DNA of 34,797 nucleotides from Alistipes sp. (GCA_017624955.1 JAGAMA010000009.1:1-34797); one strand, 5' to 3'; positions 19,764 to 27,106 are shown, counted from the first letter of the stretch. Notes: generated from the sequence alone by a model not told the origin. Numbers and translations: made by a program.

Positions 19764-20582
19764 ATGAGAAATTTATTTAGTGTAGAGGGCAAGGTGGTAG
19801 TGATGACGGGAGCCTGCGGTATCCTGGGTTCGACCATCGTAAAACATTTTGCCGAGCAGGGCGCCAAGGTGGTATTGCTCGACCTGGAGCGCACGCGCGA
19901 GATTGCCGAGGGGCTGATTGCCGAGATCAAGGCCGAGGGTGGCGAGGCCTGCTTCTTCCCGACGAATGTATTGGATAAGGAGGTGCTGGAGCAGAACTAT
20001 ACCGACATCATGGCCAAGTATGGCACGATCGACATCCTGCTCAACGCAGCCGGCGGTAACATGGCCCGCGCCACGGTGCAGCCCGACCAGACGATCTTCG
20101 ACCTGGATGTGGAGGCCGTGAAGCTCTGCACGGAGCTCAACCTCTTCGGTACGATTCTCCCGACGATGGTCTTTGCCAAGGCGATGGTGGAGAAGAAGTG
20201 CGGCTCGATCATCAACTTCTCGTCCGAGTCGGCTCTGCGCCCCCTGACACGCGTGGCCGGTTATGGTGTGGCGAAGGCTGCCGTATCGAACTGGACGAAG
20301 TACCTTTGTGGCGAGTTGGCCATTAAGTTTGGCGACGGCCTGCGTGTGAATGCGATTGCTCCGGGCTTCTTGCTCACGAACCAGAACCGCGCCCTGCTGA
20401 CCAACCCCGACGGCTCGCTCACGCCCCGTTCGCACACGATTCTCGAGCACACGCCCTATGGCCGCTTCCTGGAGCCCGACGAGCTGGTCGGCACGCTGCA
20501 GTGGCTCGCCTCGGATGCCTCGAAGGCCGTAAGCGGCACGGTAATCGTGGTCGATGGCGGTTTCGATGCTTTCAGCATCTAA
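19764..20582 (+). CDS. SDR-family oxidoreductase, probable D-mannonate oxidoreductase (fructuronate reductase)
   Basis: A 272-residue classical short-chain dehydrogenase. The cofactor motif TGACGILG is at residues 15-22, and Asp40 at the end of the second strand suggests NAD(H). NAAG is at 94-97, and the catalytic set is Ser153/154, Tyr167 and Lys171 (YGVAK). It ends in the usual TVIVVDGGFDAFSI. SDR sequence alone does not fix the substrate, but uxuA follows 184 bp downstream on the same strand. In many Bacteroidetes an SDR of this type takes the place of the long-chain UxuB, converting D-fructuronate to D-mannonate. That role is inferred from the neighbour. Confidence 0.88.
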   Translation: MRNLFSVEGKVVVMTGACGILGSTIVKHFAEQGAKVVLLDLERTREIAEGLIAEIKAEGGEACFFPTNVLDKEVLEQNYTDIMAKYGTIDILLNAAGGNMARATVQPDQTIFDLDVEAVKLCTELNLFGTILPTMVFAKAMVEKKCGSIINFSSESALRPLTRVAGYGVAKAAVSNWTKYLCGELAIKFGDGLRVNAIAPGFLLTNQNRALLTNPDGSLTPRSHTILEHTPYGRFLEPDELVGTLQWLASDASKAVSGTVIVVDGGFDAFSI

Positions 20583-20623
20583 TTCAAAATGTAGAATTTA
20601 GAATTCAAAATAAAAAAACACTG

Positions 20624-20746
20624 TTTTTGATTTTAGGCGAGCAGCTTTTTGTTTTCGTGAAGTACGGCACGGATGGGCTGTACAAGAGGTACTGCCCATT
20701 CGGGGCGTGCGAGGGAAGGCGAAAAGATGCCGCATAAAATCGAAAA
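20624..20746. repeat. Nested palindrome between the SDR gene and uxuA
   Basis: Arms pair stepwise: 20624-20635 with 20735-20746 (11 of 12), TTTTCG with CGAAAA farther in, GCACG/CGTGC (20667-20671/20706-20710), ATGGGC/GCCCAT (20673-20678/20694-20699) and GTAC/GTAC around AAGAG. It ends 20 bases before the uxuA start, so it would lie in the uxuA leader if the two genes share a message. No T tract follows the inner hairpin. Confidence 0.75.
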
Positions 20747-20766
20747 CCCTAAATAGCATTACTACC

Positions 20767-21939
20767 ATGTATCTTTGCAAACAATCATGGCGTTGGTACG
20801 GTCCAAATGACCCCGTAACGCTTGCGAACATCCGTCAGGCAGGTGCGACGGATATTGTACACGCCCTGCACCACATCCCCAACGGCGAGGTATGGACCGT
20901 GGAGGAGATCCAAAAGCGCCAGGCGATGATCGCCGAGTACGGCATGACCTGGTCGGTCGTGGAGTCGGTGCCCGTGCATGAGCACATCAAGACCCGCGAG
21001 GGGGAGTATCAGAAGTATATCGAGAACTACAAGCAGTCGATCCGCAACCTGGCTGCCTGTGGCATCAAGTGCATCACCTACAACTTCATGCCCGTCCTGG
21101 ACTGGACGCGCACGAACCTGGCCTACACGGTCGAGGATGGTTCGAAGGCGCTGCGTTTCGAGCGTGCCGCCTTCATGGCCTTCGACCTCTTCATCCTGAA
21201 GCGTGAGGCTGCCAAGGAGGAGTACACGGCCGAGGAGCAGGCTCGTGCCAAGGCGCGCTTCGAGGCAATGGACGAGGCCGAGAAGGAGCTCATCACGCGC
21301 AACATGATCGCCGGTCTGCCGGGTGCCGAGGAGAGCTTCACGATCGAGCAGTTCCGCGAGGCCCTCGACCGCTACAAGGATGTCGATGCCGAGACGCTGC
21401 GCTCGAACCTGATCTACTTCCTGAGCGAGATCTGCCCCGTGGCCGACGAGGTAGGTGCCGAGATGGTGATCCACCCCGACGATCCCCCGTATCCGATCCT
21501 GGGTCTGCCGCGTATCATGTCCACGGCCGAGGATTTCCGCAAGCTGATCGCCGCCGTGCCCAACAAGTCGAACGGGCTCTGCCTCTGCACCGGTTCGTTC
21601 GGCGTGCGCGCCGACAACGACCTGCCGGCCATCATGCGCGAGTTTGGTGAGCGCGTAGGCTTCGTGCACCTGCGCTCGACACGCCGCGATGCTGACGGCA
21701 ACTTCCAGGAGGACAACCACCTGGAGGGCGATGTGCCGATGTATGAGGTGATGAAGGCCTTCCTCGAGATTCAGCAGAAGTATCAGCGCTCGATCCCGAT
21801 GCGCCCCGACCACGGCCATCAGATGTGCGACGACCTGAATCGCAAGTCGAATCCGGGTTATTCGTGCTACGGCCGCATGCGCGGTTTGGCCGAGTTGCGC
21901 GGTCTGGAGATGGGTATTGCCTGCTCGCTTTACAAGTAA
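20767..21939 (+). CDS. uxuA: Mannonate dehydratase
   Basis: UxuA (390 residues) dehydrates D-mannonate to 2-keto-3-deoxygluconate in the hexuronate (glucuronate) pathway. The start is set at the ATG at 20767 because [19 protein letters not shown] matches the usual UxuA beginning; the frame is open 20 codons farther up but that part lies in the palindromic gap. Conserved pieces are [49 protein letters not shown] and the metal-binding [10 protein letters not shown] terminator hairpin follows. Confidence 0.97.
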   Translation: MYLCKQSWRWYGPNDPVTLANIRQAGATDIVHALHHIPNGEVWTVEEIQKRQAMIAEYGMTWSVVESVPVHEHIKTREGEYQKYIENYKQSIRNLAACGIKCITYNFMPVLDWTRTNLAYTVEDGSKALRFERAAFMAFDLFILKREAAKEEYTAEEQARAKARFEAMDEAEKELITRNMIAGLPGAEESFTIEQFREALDRYKDVDAETLRSNLIYFLSEICPVADEVGAEMVIHPDDPPYPILGLPRIMSTAEDFRKLIAAVPNKSNGLCLCTGSFGVRADNDLPAIMREFGERVGFVHLRSTRRDADGNFQEDNHLEGDVPMYEVMKAFLEIQQKYQRSIPMRPDHGHQMCDDLNRKSNPGYSCYGRMRGLAELRGLEMGIACSLYK

Positions 21940-21969
21940 AATCGGCGATAAAACGTCAAAAAATGGAAA

Positions 21970-21994
21970 AGGCTGTCCGAAAGACAGTCTTTTT
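21970..21994 (+). terminator. Terminator after uxuA
   Basis: AGGCTGTC (21970-21977) pairs with GACAGTCT (21983-21990, one wobble pair) around a five-base loop and is followed by TTTT on the plus strand, 30 bases after the uxuA stop. Confidence 0.8.
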
Positions 21995-21997
21995 CAT

Positions 21998-22005
21998 TAT
22001 CTTTG
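21998..22005 (+). promoter_or_regulatory. -7 element directly before the WaaP-like kinase gene
   Basis: TATCTTTG lies just 4 bases upstream of the kinase start codon and just after the uxuA terminator. No TTTG is found 19-20 bases upstream. If it is used, the message would begin at or next to the ATG (leaderless). Confidence 0.45.
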
Positions 22006-22009
22006 TGGT

Positions 22010-22768
22010 ATGAAGTGCTATATCAACCCCTCCATGGAGCGTTTTCGCTCGTTTATTGAGCAGCTGCCCGACCATTTCGATCGGGGCGAGCTGATCTTTC
22101 AGGGTCGCAACACCATCCGTGCCTTCGAGGTGGAGGGCGAGAAGATCACCGTCAAGCGTTTCCGCAAACCTTCGGGACTCAATGCCCTTTGTTACGGCCA
22201 CCTGCGCAAGAGCAAGGCGCGCCGTGCCTATGAGCACGCCACGGAGCTGTGCCGCCTGGAACTCCCCACCCCCGAACCGATCGGTTGGCGCGAGGACTAT
22301 AGCGGCGGGTTGATTCGGGAGACCTACCTCATTACCCGCTTCTCGGACTTCAGCCCCATCTCGGAGATCACCAACGCCTTCCCCGCAGGCAACACGGCGC
22401 AGGTACTCGATGCCTTTGCCGCCTTCATTGTCGAGCTGCACAACAAGGGGGTCGAGCATGGCGACTTCAACAACGGCAACACGCAGTGGAAGATCGACGA
22501 CGAGGGGCGCTGCCACTTCGAGGTGATCGACATCAACCGCATGAACTTCCGCGGTCGTGAGCTCACGCGCAAGGAGAGCCTCTTCAACCTGCGCCGCATC
22601 ACCTGCCCGATGACCGCCTACACCTACATCCTGGGGCGCTATGGCGAATTGCGCGGCTGGGACAACTACTACACGCAGCTGGCCGGTGCGAAGCGCCTGG
22701 GCGGATTCATCGCCCGCCGCGATCGCCGCTACGCCCTCAAAGCCCTCCTCCGAGGCAAGAAAAAGTAA
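22010..22768 (+). CDS. Lipopolysaccharide kinase-like protein (Kdo/WaaP family)
   Basis: A 252-residue protein with a protein-kinase-like fold of the kind found in Kdo kinase and WaaP, which phosphorylate sugars in the lipopolysaccharide core. Visible are an ATP-lysine (ITVKRFRK, Lys49), the catalytic loop HGDFNNGN (His150, Asp152, Asn157) and a metal-binding segment VIDINRMNF (Asp174). No signal peptide is seen, so it should act on the cytoplasmic side. The ATG at 22010 is chosen since the upstream codons overlap the uxuA terminator. A GH20 gene follows by 17 bp, suggesting joint expression. The exact substrate is unknown. Confidence 0.85.
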   Translation: MKCYINPSMERFRSFIEQLPDHFDRGELIFQGRNTIRAFEVEGEKITVKRFRKPSGLNALCYGHLRKSKARRAYEHATELCRLELPTPEPIGWREDYSGGLIRETYLITRFSDFSPISEITNAFPAGNTAQVLDAFAAFIVELHNKGVEHGDFNNGNTQWKIDDEGRCHFEVIDINRMNFRGRELTRKESLFNLRRITCPMTAYTYILGRYGELRGWDNYYTQLAGAKRLGGFIARRDRRYALKALLRGKKK

Positions 22769-22785
22769 CCTAAACAGACCCGCTC

Positions 22786-24393
22786 ATGAGACACACCCTG
22801 CGCAGTTGGGTGGCAACTTTTGTTGCCCTGCTTCTCACGTTCGGCGCATCGGCCACAACCTACTCGATTCTGCCTGCGCCCACCTCGATTCGCCCCTCAG
22901 AGGGAATCTTCCGCCTCACACACAAGACACCGATTCGGATTGAAAAGGGGCTTGAGAATCCCGCCGAGCGATTTATCGAGGATGTAGCCCCCATCGTATC
23001 GTTGAAGGCACCCCGCATCCACGCCAAGCACGCCGACGGCATCCACCTCGCGCTCGATGCCACGCTGCATGCCGAGGGGTATCGCATGCAGATTACGCCC
23101 CAGGCAATACACATCGCAGGCGGTTCGGAGGCGGGTGTTTACTACGCCCTGCAATCGTTGCGCCAGCTCATCGTGCAGCATCGCACAGCCATCCCCTGCT
23201 GCGAGGTGGAGGATCAACCCAACTTCGCCTATCGCGGCGCGCACATGGATGTCGTGCGCCACTTCTTCACGGTCGAGGAGGTAAAGTGTTACCTCGACAT
23301 CCTCGCCGCCCATAAGCTCAACCGCCTCCATTGGCACCTGACGGATGACCAAGGGTGGCGCATCGAGATCAAACGCTATCCCGAGCTGACGGAGCACGCC
23401 TCGAAGCGCAACGAAACGCTCATCGGCCACTGCCTCCGCTCGACGACCTACGACGGTATCCCCTACGGTCCCTACTTCTTCACGCAGGAGGAGATCCGCG
23501 ACATCGTGCGCTACGCCGCCGAGCGTTACATCACCATCATCCCCGAAATCGAGATGCCGAGCCACGCCCAGGCAGCCCTGCACGCCCTGCCGTGGCTGGG
23601 TTGCGAGGAGCAACAGGTCGAGGTGTGGACTCATTGGGGTGTATCGCCCGAGGTGATGTGTGGGGGCAAGGAGACGACTTATGAGTTTTTGGAAAACGTG
23701 CTGACCGAGGTGATCGAACTCTTTCCCTCGGAGTATATCCACATCGGCGGTGATGAGTGCCCGAAGGAGCGTTGGGAGGCGTGCGAACACTGCCAGGCCC
23801 GCATCCGCGAGTTGGGACTGAAGGACGAGAGCGAGACCCGCACGGCCGAGAATCAGCTCCAGAGCTACCTTACGGGGCGCATCGAGCGCTTTCTGGCCAA
23901 GCATGGCCGCCGCATCATCGGTTGGGACGATATCCTGGCAGGTGGCGTGAGCCCCGAGGCTACGGTGATGTCGTGGCAGGGGTCGAAGGGTGGCATCTAC
24001 GCCGCCAAGCATGGCAACCTCGCCATCATGACCCCGATGGATTACTGCTACTTCGACTTCTACCAGACGAAGAGTCAGGAGGGAGAGGGGCTGGCAATCG
24101 GTGGTTGGGTGTCATTTGAGAAGGTCTATGGGTGGAATCCCTACGAGGGGCTGACGGCCGACGAACGGTCCTACATCTACGGCCTGCAGTGTAACCTCTG
24201 GAGCGAGTACATCACCTCGTTCGATCACCTGCAACGGATGCTTCTGCCACGTCTGGCGGCTCTTTCGGAGGTGCAGTGGGCCACCGATAGGCGCAATCCG
24301 GCAACCATCCGCGCCCGCATGGAGCAGATGCGCCGCCTCTACGAGCTGTACGGCTGGAGCTACGCGCCCTACTATTTCGAGGGTCGGGAGTAA
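22786..24393 (+). CDS. Beta-N-acetylhexosaminidase, GH20 family
   Basis: A 535-residue exported glycoside hydrolase of family GH20, which removes terminal N-acetylglucosamine or N-acetylgalactosamine. A signal peptide (about residues 1-24, ending FGASA) is followed by the GH20b N-terminal domain and then the catalytic barrel starting near YRGAHMDVVRHFF. The catalytic pair Asp323-Glu324 lies in HIGGDECPKERW. Other family pieces are HWHLTDDQGWRIEIKRYPELT, EIEMPSHAQAAL and GWDDILAGG. There is no obvious C-terminal binding domain. A role in host-glycan or peptidoglycan-sugar recovery is likely. Confidence 0.96.
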   Translation: MRHTLRSWVATFVALLLTFGASATTYSILPAPTSIRPSEGIFRLTHKTPIRIEKGLENPAERFIEDVAPIVSLKAPRIHAKHADGIHLALDATLHAEGYRMQITPQAIHIAGGSEAGVYYALQSLRQLIVQHRTAIPCCEVEDQPNFAYRGAHMDVVRHFFTVEEVKCYLDILAAHKLNRLHWHLTDDQGWRIEIKRYPELTEHASKRNETLIGHCLRSTTYDGIPYGPYFFTQEEIRDIVRYAAERYITIIPEIEMPSHAQAALHALPWLGCEEQQVEVWTHWGVSPEVMCGGKETTYEFLENVLTEVIELFPSEYIHIGGDECPKERWEACEHCQARIRELGLKDESETRTAENQLQSYLTGRIERFLAKHGRRIIGWDDILAGGVSPEATVMSWQGSKGGIYAAKHGNLAIMTPMDYCYFDFYQTKSQEGEGLAIGGWVSFEKVYGWNPYEGLTADERSYIYGLQCNLWSEYITSFDHLQRMLLPRLAALSEVQWATDRRNPATIRARMEQMRRLYELYGWSYAPYYFEGRE

Positions 24394-24431
24394 ATTTTGC
24401 CCCGACAGGACGAAAAATTTGGCCAAAAGGG

Positions 24432-24461
24432 TTGGATTTTTCCACTTTTTGCCTAAATTTG
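24432..24461 (+). promoter_or_regulatory. Promoter of the phe leader and operon
   Basis: TTG (24432-24434), 19 bases, then TAAATTTG (24454-24461) matches the Bacteroidetes consensus. The expected start is near 24468, only a few bases before the ATG of the leader ORF at 24471. Confidence 0.7.
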
Positions 24462-24470
24462 CAAACAGAT

Positions 24471-24551
24471 ATGACGAACTTTTTTGCATACGGCTTTTAT
24501 TACTTCTTTTTTGGCGACAAGAAAAGGGGCGAGATGGCGCGTGTGCGTTAA
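24471..24551 (+). CDS. Phe/Tyr-rich leader peptide (pheL-like)
   Basis: A 26-codon ORF beginning MTNFFAYGFYYFFFG: nine of the first 14 residues are Phe (six) or Tyr (three), followed by a charged tail and a TAA stop. It lies between a good promoter and an intrinsic terminator upstream of prephenate dehydratase, the first committed step to phenylalanine. Enterobacterial PheL (15 residues, seven Phe) is organized the same way, so I infer a leader peptide whose translation senses charged tRNA-Phe (and perhaps tRNA-Tyr). The codons for the FFF run are at 24504-24512. There is almost no room for a ribosome-binding site, so translation may be leaderless. Confidence 0.75.
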   Translation: MTNFFAYGFYYFFFGDKKRGEMARVR

Positions 24552-24587
24552 ACCATAAAGAAAAACCAAAAAATCCCGCTCCTGCCC
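24526..24587 (+). promoter_or_regulatory. Possible antiterminator pairing
   Basis: Bases 24526-24537, inside the end of the leader ORF, can pair with 24576-24587: GGG/CCC, C/G, GAG/CTC, then TGG/GCC including one wobble, about ten pairs with small bulges. This uses up the left arm of the terminator. A ribosome stalled on the FFF codons would leave the first segment free, whereas one at the stop codon would cover it. The pairing was found by hand. Confidence 0.5.
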
Positions 24588-24606
24588 ATGCAAGAGTGGG
24601 ATTTTT
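24571..24606 (+). terminator. Attenuator terminator before pheA
   Basis: AAATCCCGCTC (24571-24581) pairs with GAGTGGGATTT (24594-24604) in 11 pairs with one wobble, loop 12 bases, with a T run at 24602-24606. It starts 19 bases after the leader stop codon and ends 27 bases before the pheA start. Confidence 0.85.
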
Positions 24607-24633
24607 ACTAACACGGGGCAACCCCCAAAAGCG

Positions 24634-25473
24634 ATGAAACAGGTAACAATTCAAGGTATATCGGGCTGTTTTCACGAGACGGCAGCGCACTGCTTCTTCG
24701 GAGAGGAGAAGATCGAGGTCATCCCCTGCGATAGTTTCGAGGTGCTCTTCGAGCGCCTGGAGGCCGACCGCTCGCTGCTCGGTATTGCCGCCATTGAGAA
24801 TACGATTGCAGGTTCGCTGCTGCCCAACCATGAGCTGCTGAGCCGCAGCCACCTGAAGATCATCGGCGAGGAGAAGATCCGCATCTCGCACATGCTCTGC
24901 GCCCTGCCCGGCCAGCGCCTGGAGGATATCGAGGAGGTGCGCTCCCACCCCATCGCCCTGATGCAGTGCGGCGACTTCCTGAAGACGATGCCCCACGCCC
25001 GCGTGGTGGAGCGCGACGATACGGCCGGCTCGGCCCGTGAGATTGCCGAGGGCAACCTCCGCCATACGGCCGCCATCTGCGGTGAGGATGCCGCCCGTCT
25101 CTACGGCCTGGAGATTCTCGCCCACGCCATCGAGACCAACCGCCACAACTTCACACGCTTCCTGATCCTGGCCGACGAAGCACAGGTCAAGGTCGATCCC
25201 GAGGCGGTCAATAAAGCCTCGCTACGCTTCACACTGCCCCACACGCAGGGGTCGCTCTCGAAGATTCTGACCGTGCTCTCGTTCTACGACATCAACCTGA
25301 CGAAGATCCAGTCCCTGCCGATCATCGGCCGCGAGTGGGAGTATCAGTTCTACATTGATGTTACCTTCGACAACTACACCCGCTACCGCCAATCGGTCGA
25401 GGCTGTGCGCCCTCTGACGAGCGACTTCACGATCCTGGGCGAGTACCGCGAGTGCCCCAATCCCGAAATCTAA
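24634..25473 (+). CDS. pheA: Prephenate dehydratase
   Basis: This 279-residue enzyme makes phenylpyruvate from prephenate, the step to phenylalanine. The catalytic PDT domain (residues 1-180) includes IAAIENTIAGSLLPNHELL and the NFTRF motif with Thr174-Arg175. The ACT regulatory domain (about 196-270) includes GSLSKILTVLSFYDINLTKIQSLP; the classical ESRP Phe-binding motif reads QSLP here. There is no fused chorismate mutase, unlike the enterobacterial P-protein; mutase activity is supplied by the next gene, 27 bp downstream. It is preceded by the leader-peptide attenuator. Confidence 0.96.
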   Translation: MKQVTIQGISGCFHETAAHCFFGEEKIEVIPCDSFEVLFERLEADRSLLGIAAIENTIAGSLLPNHELLSRSHLKIIGEEKIRISHMLCALPGQRLEDIEEVRSHPIALMQCGDFLKTMPHARVVERDDTAGSAREIAEGNLRHTAAICGEDAARLYGLEILAHAIETNRHNFTRFLILADEAQVKVDPEAVNKASLRFTLPHTQGSLSKILTVLSFYDINLTKIQSLPIIGREWEYQFYIDVTFDNYTRYRQSVEAVRPLTSDFTILGEYRECPNPEI

Positions 25474-25500
25474 CCCGAAAAAACGTAAAAACAAGATAGT

Positions 25501-26562
25501 ATGAAAGAGTTACAACCCATTACCCTACCGGGTCTCGATACCGCCCGTCCGCTACTGATTGCCGGCCCTTGCAGCGCCGAAACCGAGGAGCAGGTGCTCT
25601 CGACGGCTCACGCCCTGGCTCGCCGGGGGGTGCAGATTTTCCGTGCCGGCATCTGGAAGCCGCGCACCAAGCCGGGAGGCTTCGAGGGTGTCGGCCCCGA
25701 GGGCATCGCCTGGCTCCGCCGCGTGAAGGAGGAGGTGGGGATGTTCACCGCTACGGAGGTGGCCACCCACGCCCACGTCGAGGAGGCACTCAAGGGGGGC
25801 ATCGACCTCCTCTGGATCGGTGCCCGCACGGCTGCCAACCCCTTTGCCATGCAGGAGATTGCCGACTCGCTCAAAGGGGTCGATATCCCCGTCCTGGTCA
25901 AGAACCCCGTGAGCCCCGACCTGGAGCTCTGGATCGGTGCCCTGGAGCGCATCTACAACGCGGGCATTCGTCGCCTGGGTGCCGTGCACCGCGGCTTCAC
26001 CTGGGTCGATAAGTCGATCTACCGCAACCACCCCTTCTGGACGATTCCCATCGAGTTGCAGCGCCGTATCCCCAACCTGCCGATCCTCTGCGACCCGAGC
26101 CACATCGGCGGCAAGCGTGAGCTGATTGCTCCCCTCTCGCAGCAGGCCATGGACCTCGGCTTTGACGGCCTCCTGATCGAGGCGCACTGCAACCCCGATG
26201 CGGCTTGGAGCGACAAGGCGCAGCAGGTAGCCCCTGAGACACTCGCCTTTATCATCAGCAACCTTATTCTTCGCGATATGAACACCACCACGGATAATTT
26301 GAACGAGCTGCGCCGTCAGATCGACAAGCTCGATGACGAATTGATCGACCTCCTGGCACGCCGTATGCAGGTCTCGGCCGAGATTGGCCGCTACAAGAAG
26401 GCACACAACATGTCGGTACTCCAGTCGCAGCGCTACGAGGAGATCCTTGCCCGCCGTGCCCGCCAGGCCGTCGAGGCAGGCATGGATCGCGAGTTCATGC
26501 GCTCGGTGATGCAGGCCATCCACGAGGAGTCGATCCGCCAGCAGCAGAAGGTGATTGAGTAG
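25501..26562 (+). CDS. Bifunctional DAHP synthase / chorismate mutase
   Basis: A 353-residue fusion. Residues 1-258 are a type I-beta DAHP synthase, which joins phosphoenolpyruvate and erythrose 4-phosphate to open the shikimate pathway: LIAGPCSAE, FRAGIWKPRTKPGGFEGVG, IGARTAANP, LVKNPVSPD and CDPSHIGGKRE are visible. Residues 260-353 are an AroQ-type chorismate mutase helix bundle (LNELRRQIDKLDDELIDLLARRM). The same order, with the mutase at the C end, is known from Porphyromonas gingivalis, where the mutase domain mediates feedback control. Together with pheA this makes a two-gene phenylalanine unit; no tyrA or aminotransferase follows. Confidence 0.96.
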   Translation: MKELQPITLPGLDTARPLLIAGPCSAETEEQVLSTAHALARRGVQIFRAGIWKPRTKPGGFEGVGPEGIAWLRRVKEEVGMFTATEVATHAHVEEALKGGIDLLWIGARTAANPFAMQEIADSLKGVDIPVLVKNPVSPDLELWIGALERIYNAGIRRLGAVHRGFTWVDKSIYRNHPFWTIPIELQRRIPNLPILCDPSHIGGKRELIAPLSQQAMDLGFDGLLIEAHCNPDAAWSDKAQQVAPETLAFIISNLILRDMNTTTDNLNELRRQIDKLDDELIDLLARRMQVSAEIGRYKKAHNMSVLQSQRYEEILARRARQAVEAGMDREFMRSVMQAIHEESIRQQQKVIE

Positions 26563-26607
26563 CAATAAAAAGTCGGGGCGAAAGCGTAAAAATTCCAATT
26601 TTTATGC

Positions 26608-26615
26608 TACCTTTG
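26608..26615 (+). promoter_or_regulatory. -7 element of tRNA-Ser(GGA)
   Basis: TACCTTTG matches TAnnTTTG and lies 11 bases before the tRNA 5' end; no clear -33 TTTG is seen. Confidence 0.5.
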
Positions 26616-26626
26616 TCCCGCAAAAC

Positions 26627-26714
26627 GGAGAGGTGCAGGAGTGGTTGAACTGGCTCGCCTGGAAAGTGAGTAAACGCCAAAAGTGTTTCAGGGGTTCGAA
26701 TCCCCTCCTCTCCG
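26627..26714 (+). tRNA. tRNA-Ser (anticodon GGA)
   Basis: An 88-base class II tRNA with acceptor GGAGAGG/CCTCTCC, anticodon loop CTGGAAA (anticodon GGA), a long variable arm and T loop TTCGAAT. The discriminator is G; the following CAA shows CCA is not fully encoded. Its 3' end abuts a palindromic element and an accessory region, the usual place for integration. Confidence 0.96.
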
Positions 26715-26865
26715 CAAAAGGGCAAACGAACGATTTGCACGGCTTCTGCATCTGCAGAAGCTTTTTTGTTTTAGGGCAGTGCTATGCTTGCATAGGCAAT
26801 AGCCCTAAAACAAAAAAATGCTCCCTACGGGAGCCGTGCAAAATCTCGTTCGTTTGGCTTTTCGC
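26714..26865 (+). ncRNA. Branched palindromic element at the tRNA-Ser(GGA) 3' end (terminator-containing)
   Basis: The stretch can fold as a closing stem with three arms. Closing pairs are 26721-26733 with 26846-26858 (12 of 13) and 26734-26743 with 26833-26842 (TTTGCACGGC with its complement; its last bases compete with arms A and C). Arm A is 26742-26750 with 26753-26761, followed by six T (an intrinsic terminator for the tRNA). Arm B is 26762-26777 with 26802-26817 (16 pairs), with CTATGC/GCATAG inside. Arm C is GCTCCC/GGGAGC at 26820-26834, which with the A run before it would terminate transcription from the other side. The same layout with different stem sequences follows the other tRNA-Ser (32333-32484). 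Whether it is a bidirectional terminator, an RNA or a mobile repeat is not known. Confidence 0.7.
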
Positions 26866-26967
26866 AGGGATGCCGCCGGCAGGCAGGGGAAAGGCGTCAC
26901 GAAGCGAGCCCACGGCTCGCGTAGTAGCCAATTCCCTCCTCCATAACCATCGCCAGGCATCCCTGCG
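26863..26967. repeat. Second palindrome beyond tRNA-Ser(GGA)
   Basis: A perfect 12-bp arm pair, 26863-26874 with 26956-26967, encloses GGGAA/TTCCC, GGC/GCC and GCGAGCC-CAC-GGCTCGC (26904-26920). Diverged sequence of the same kind follows the tRNA-Ser(GCT) element on the minus strand (about 32270-32332). Confidence 0.75.
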
Positions 26968-26976
26968 AGAAGCAAA

Positions 26977-26991
26977 CCCTTTTGCGGAGAG
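26977..26991 (-). repeat. Inverted copy of the tRNA-Ser(GGA) 3' end
   Basis: CTCTCCGCAAAAGGG, 15 bases identical to the tRNA-Ser acceptor end plus flank at 26708-26722, occurs here on the minus strand. The two copies bound the 284-bp palindromic region. It could be an attachment-site remnant or the outermost arm of the palindrome. Confidence 0.65.
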
Positions 26992-27011
26992 ACCTTGACA
27001 ATCCTCCCCAA

Positions 27012-27033
27012 CCCCTCCTTTGAGAAGGAGGGG
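27012..27033. repeat. Perfect nine-pair hairpin
   Basis: CCCCTCCTT and AAGGAGGGG around TGAG. No T tract follows on either strand. Confidence 0.6.
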
Positions 27034-27059
27034 CTTACTACCTGACACAAAAAAACACA

Positions 27060-27106
27060 GCTCGCGCAGTAGCCAATCCCCAAGGGCCCTTGCAAACCCT
27101 TTTGCG
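27060..27106 (+). repeat. Direct repeat of part of the preceding palindrome
   Basis: Bases 27060-27081 match 26915-26936 at 20 of 22 positions, and 27092-27106 (GCAAACCCTTTTGCG) is identical to 26972-26986. The spacing between the two blocks differs (35 versus 10 bases between them), so it is a second, rearranged copy. The rest of 27107-27242 holds no gene I can support. Confidence 0.7.

Noticed and set aside
20707-20766. N-terminal extension of uxuA
   Set aside because: These 20 codons lie in the palindromic gap, and the family start is at 20767.
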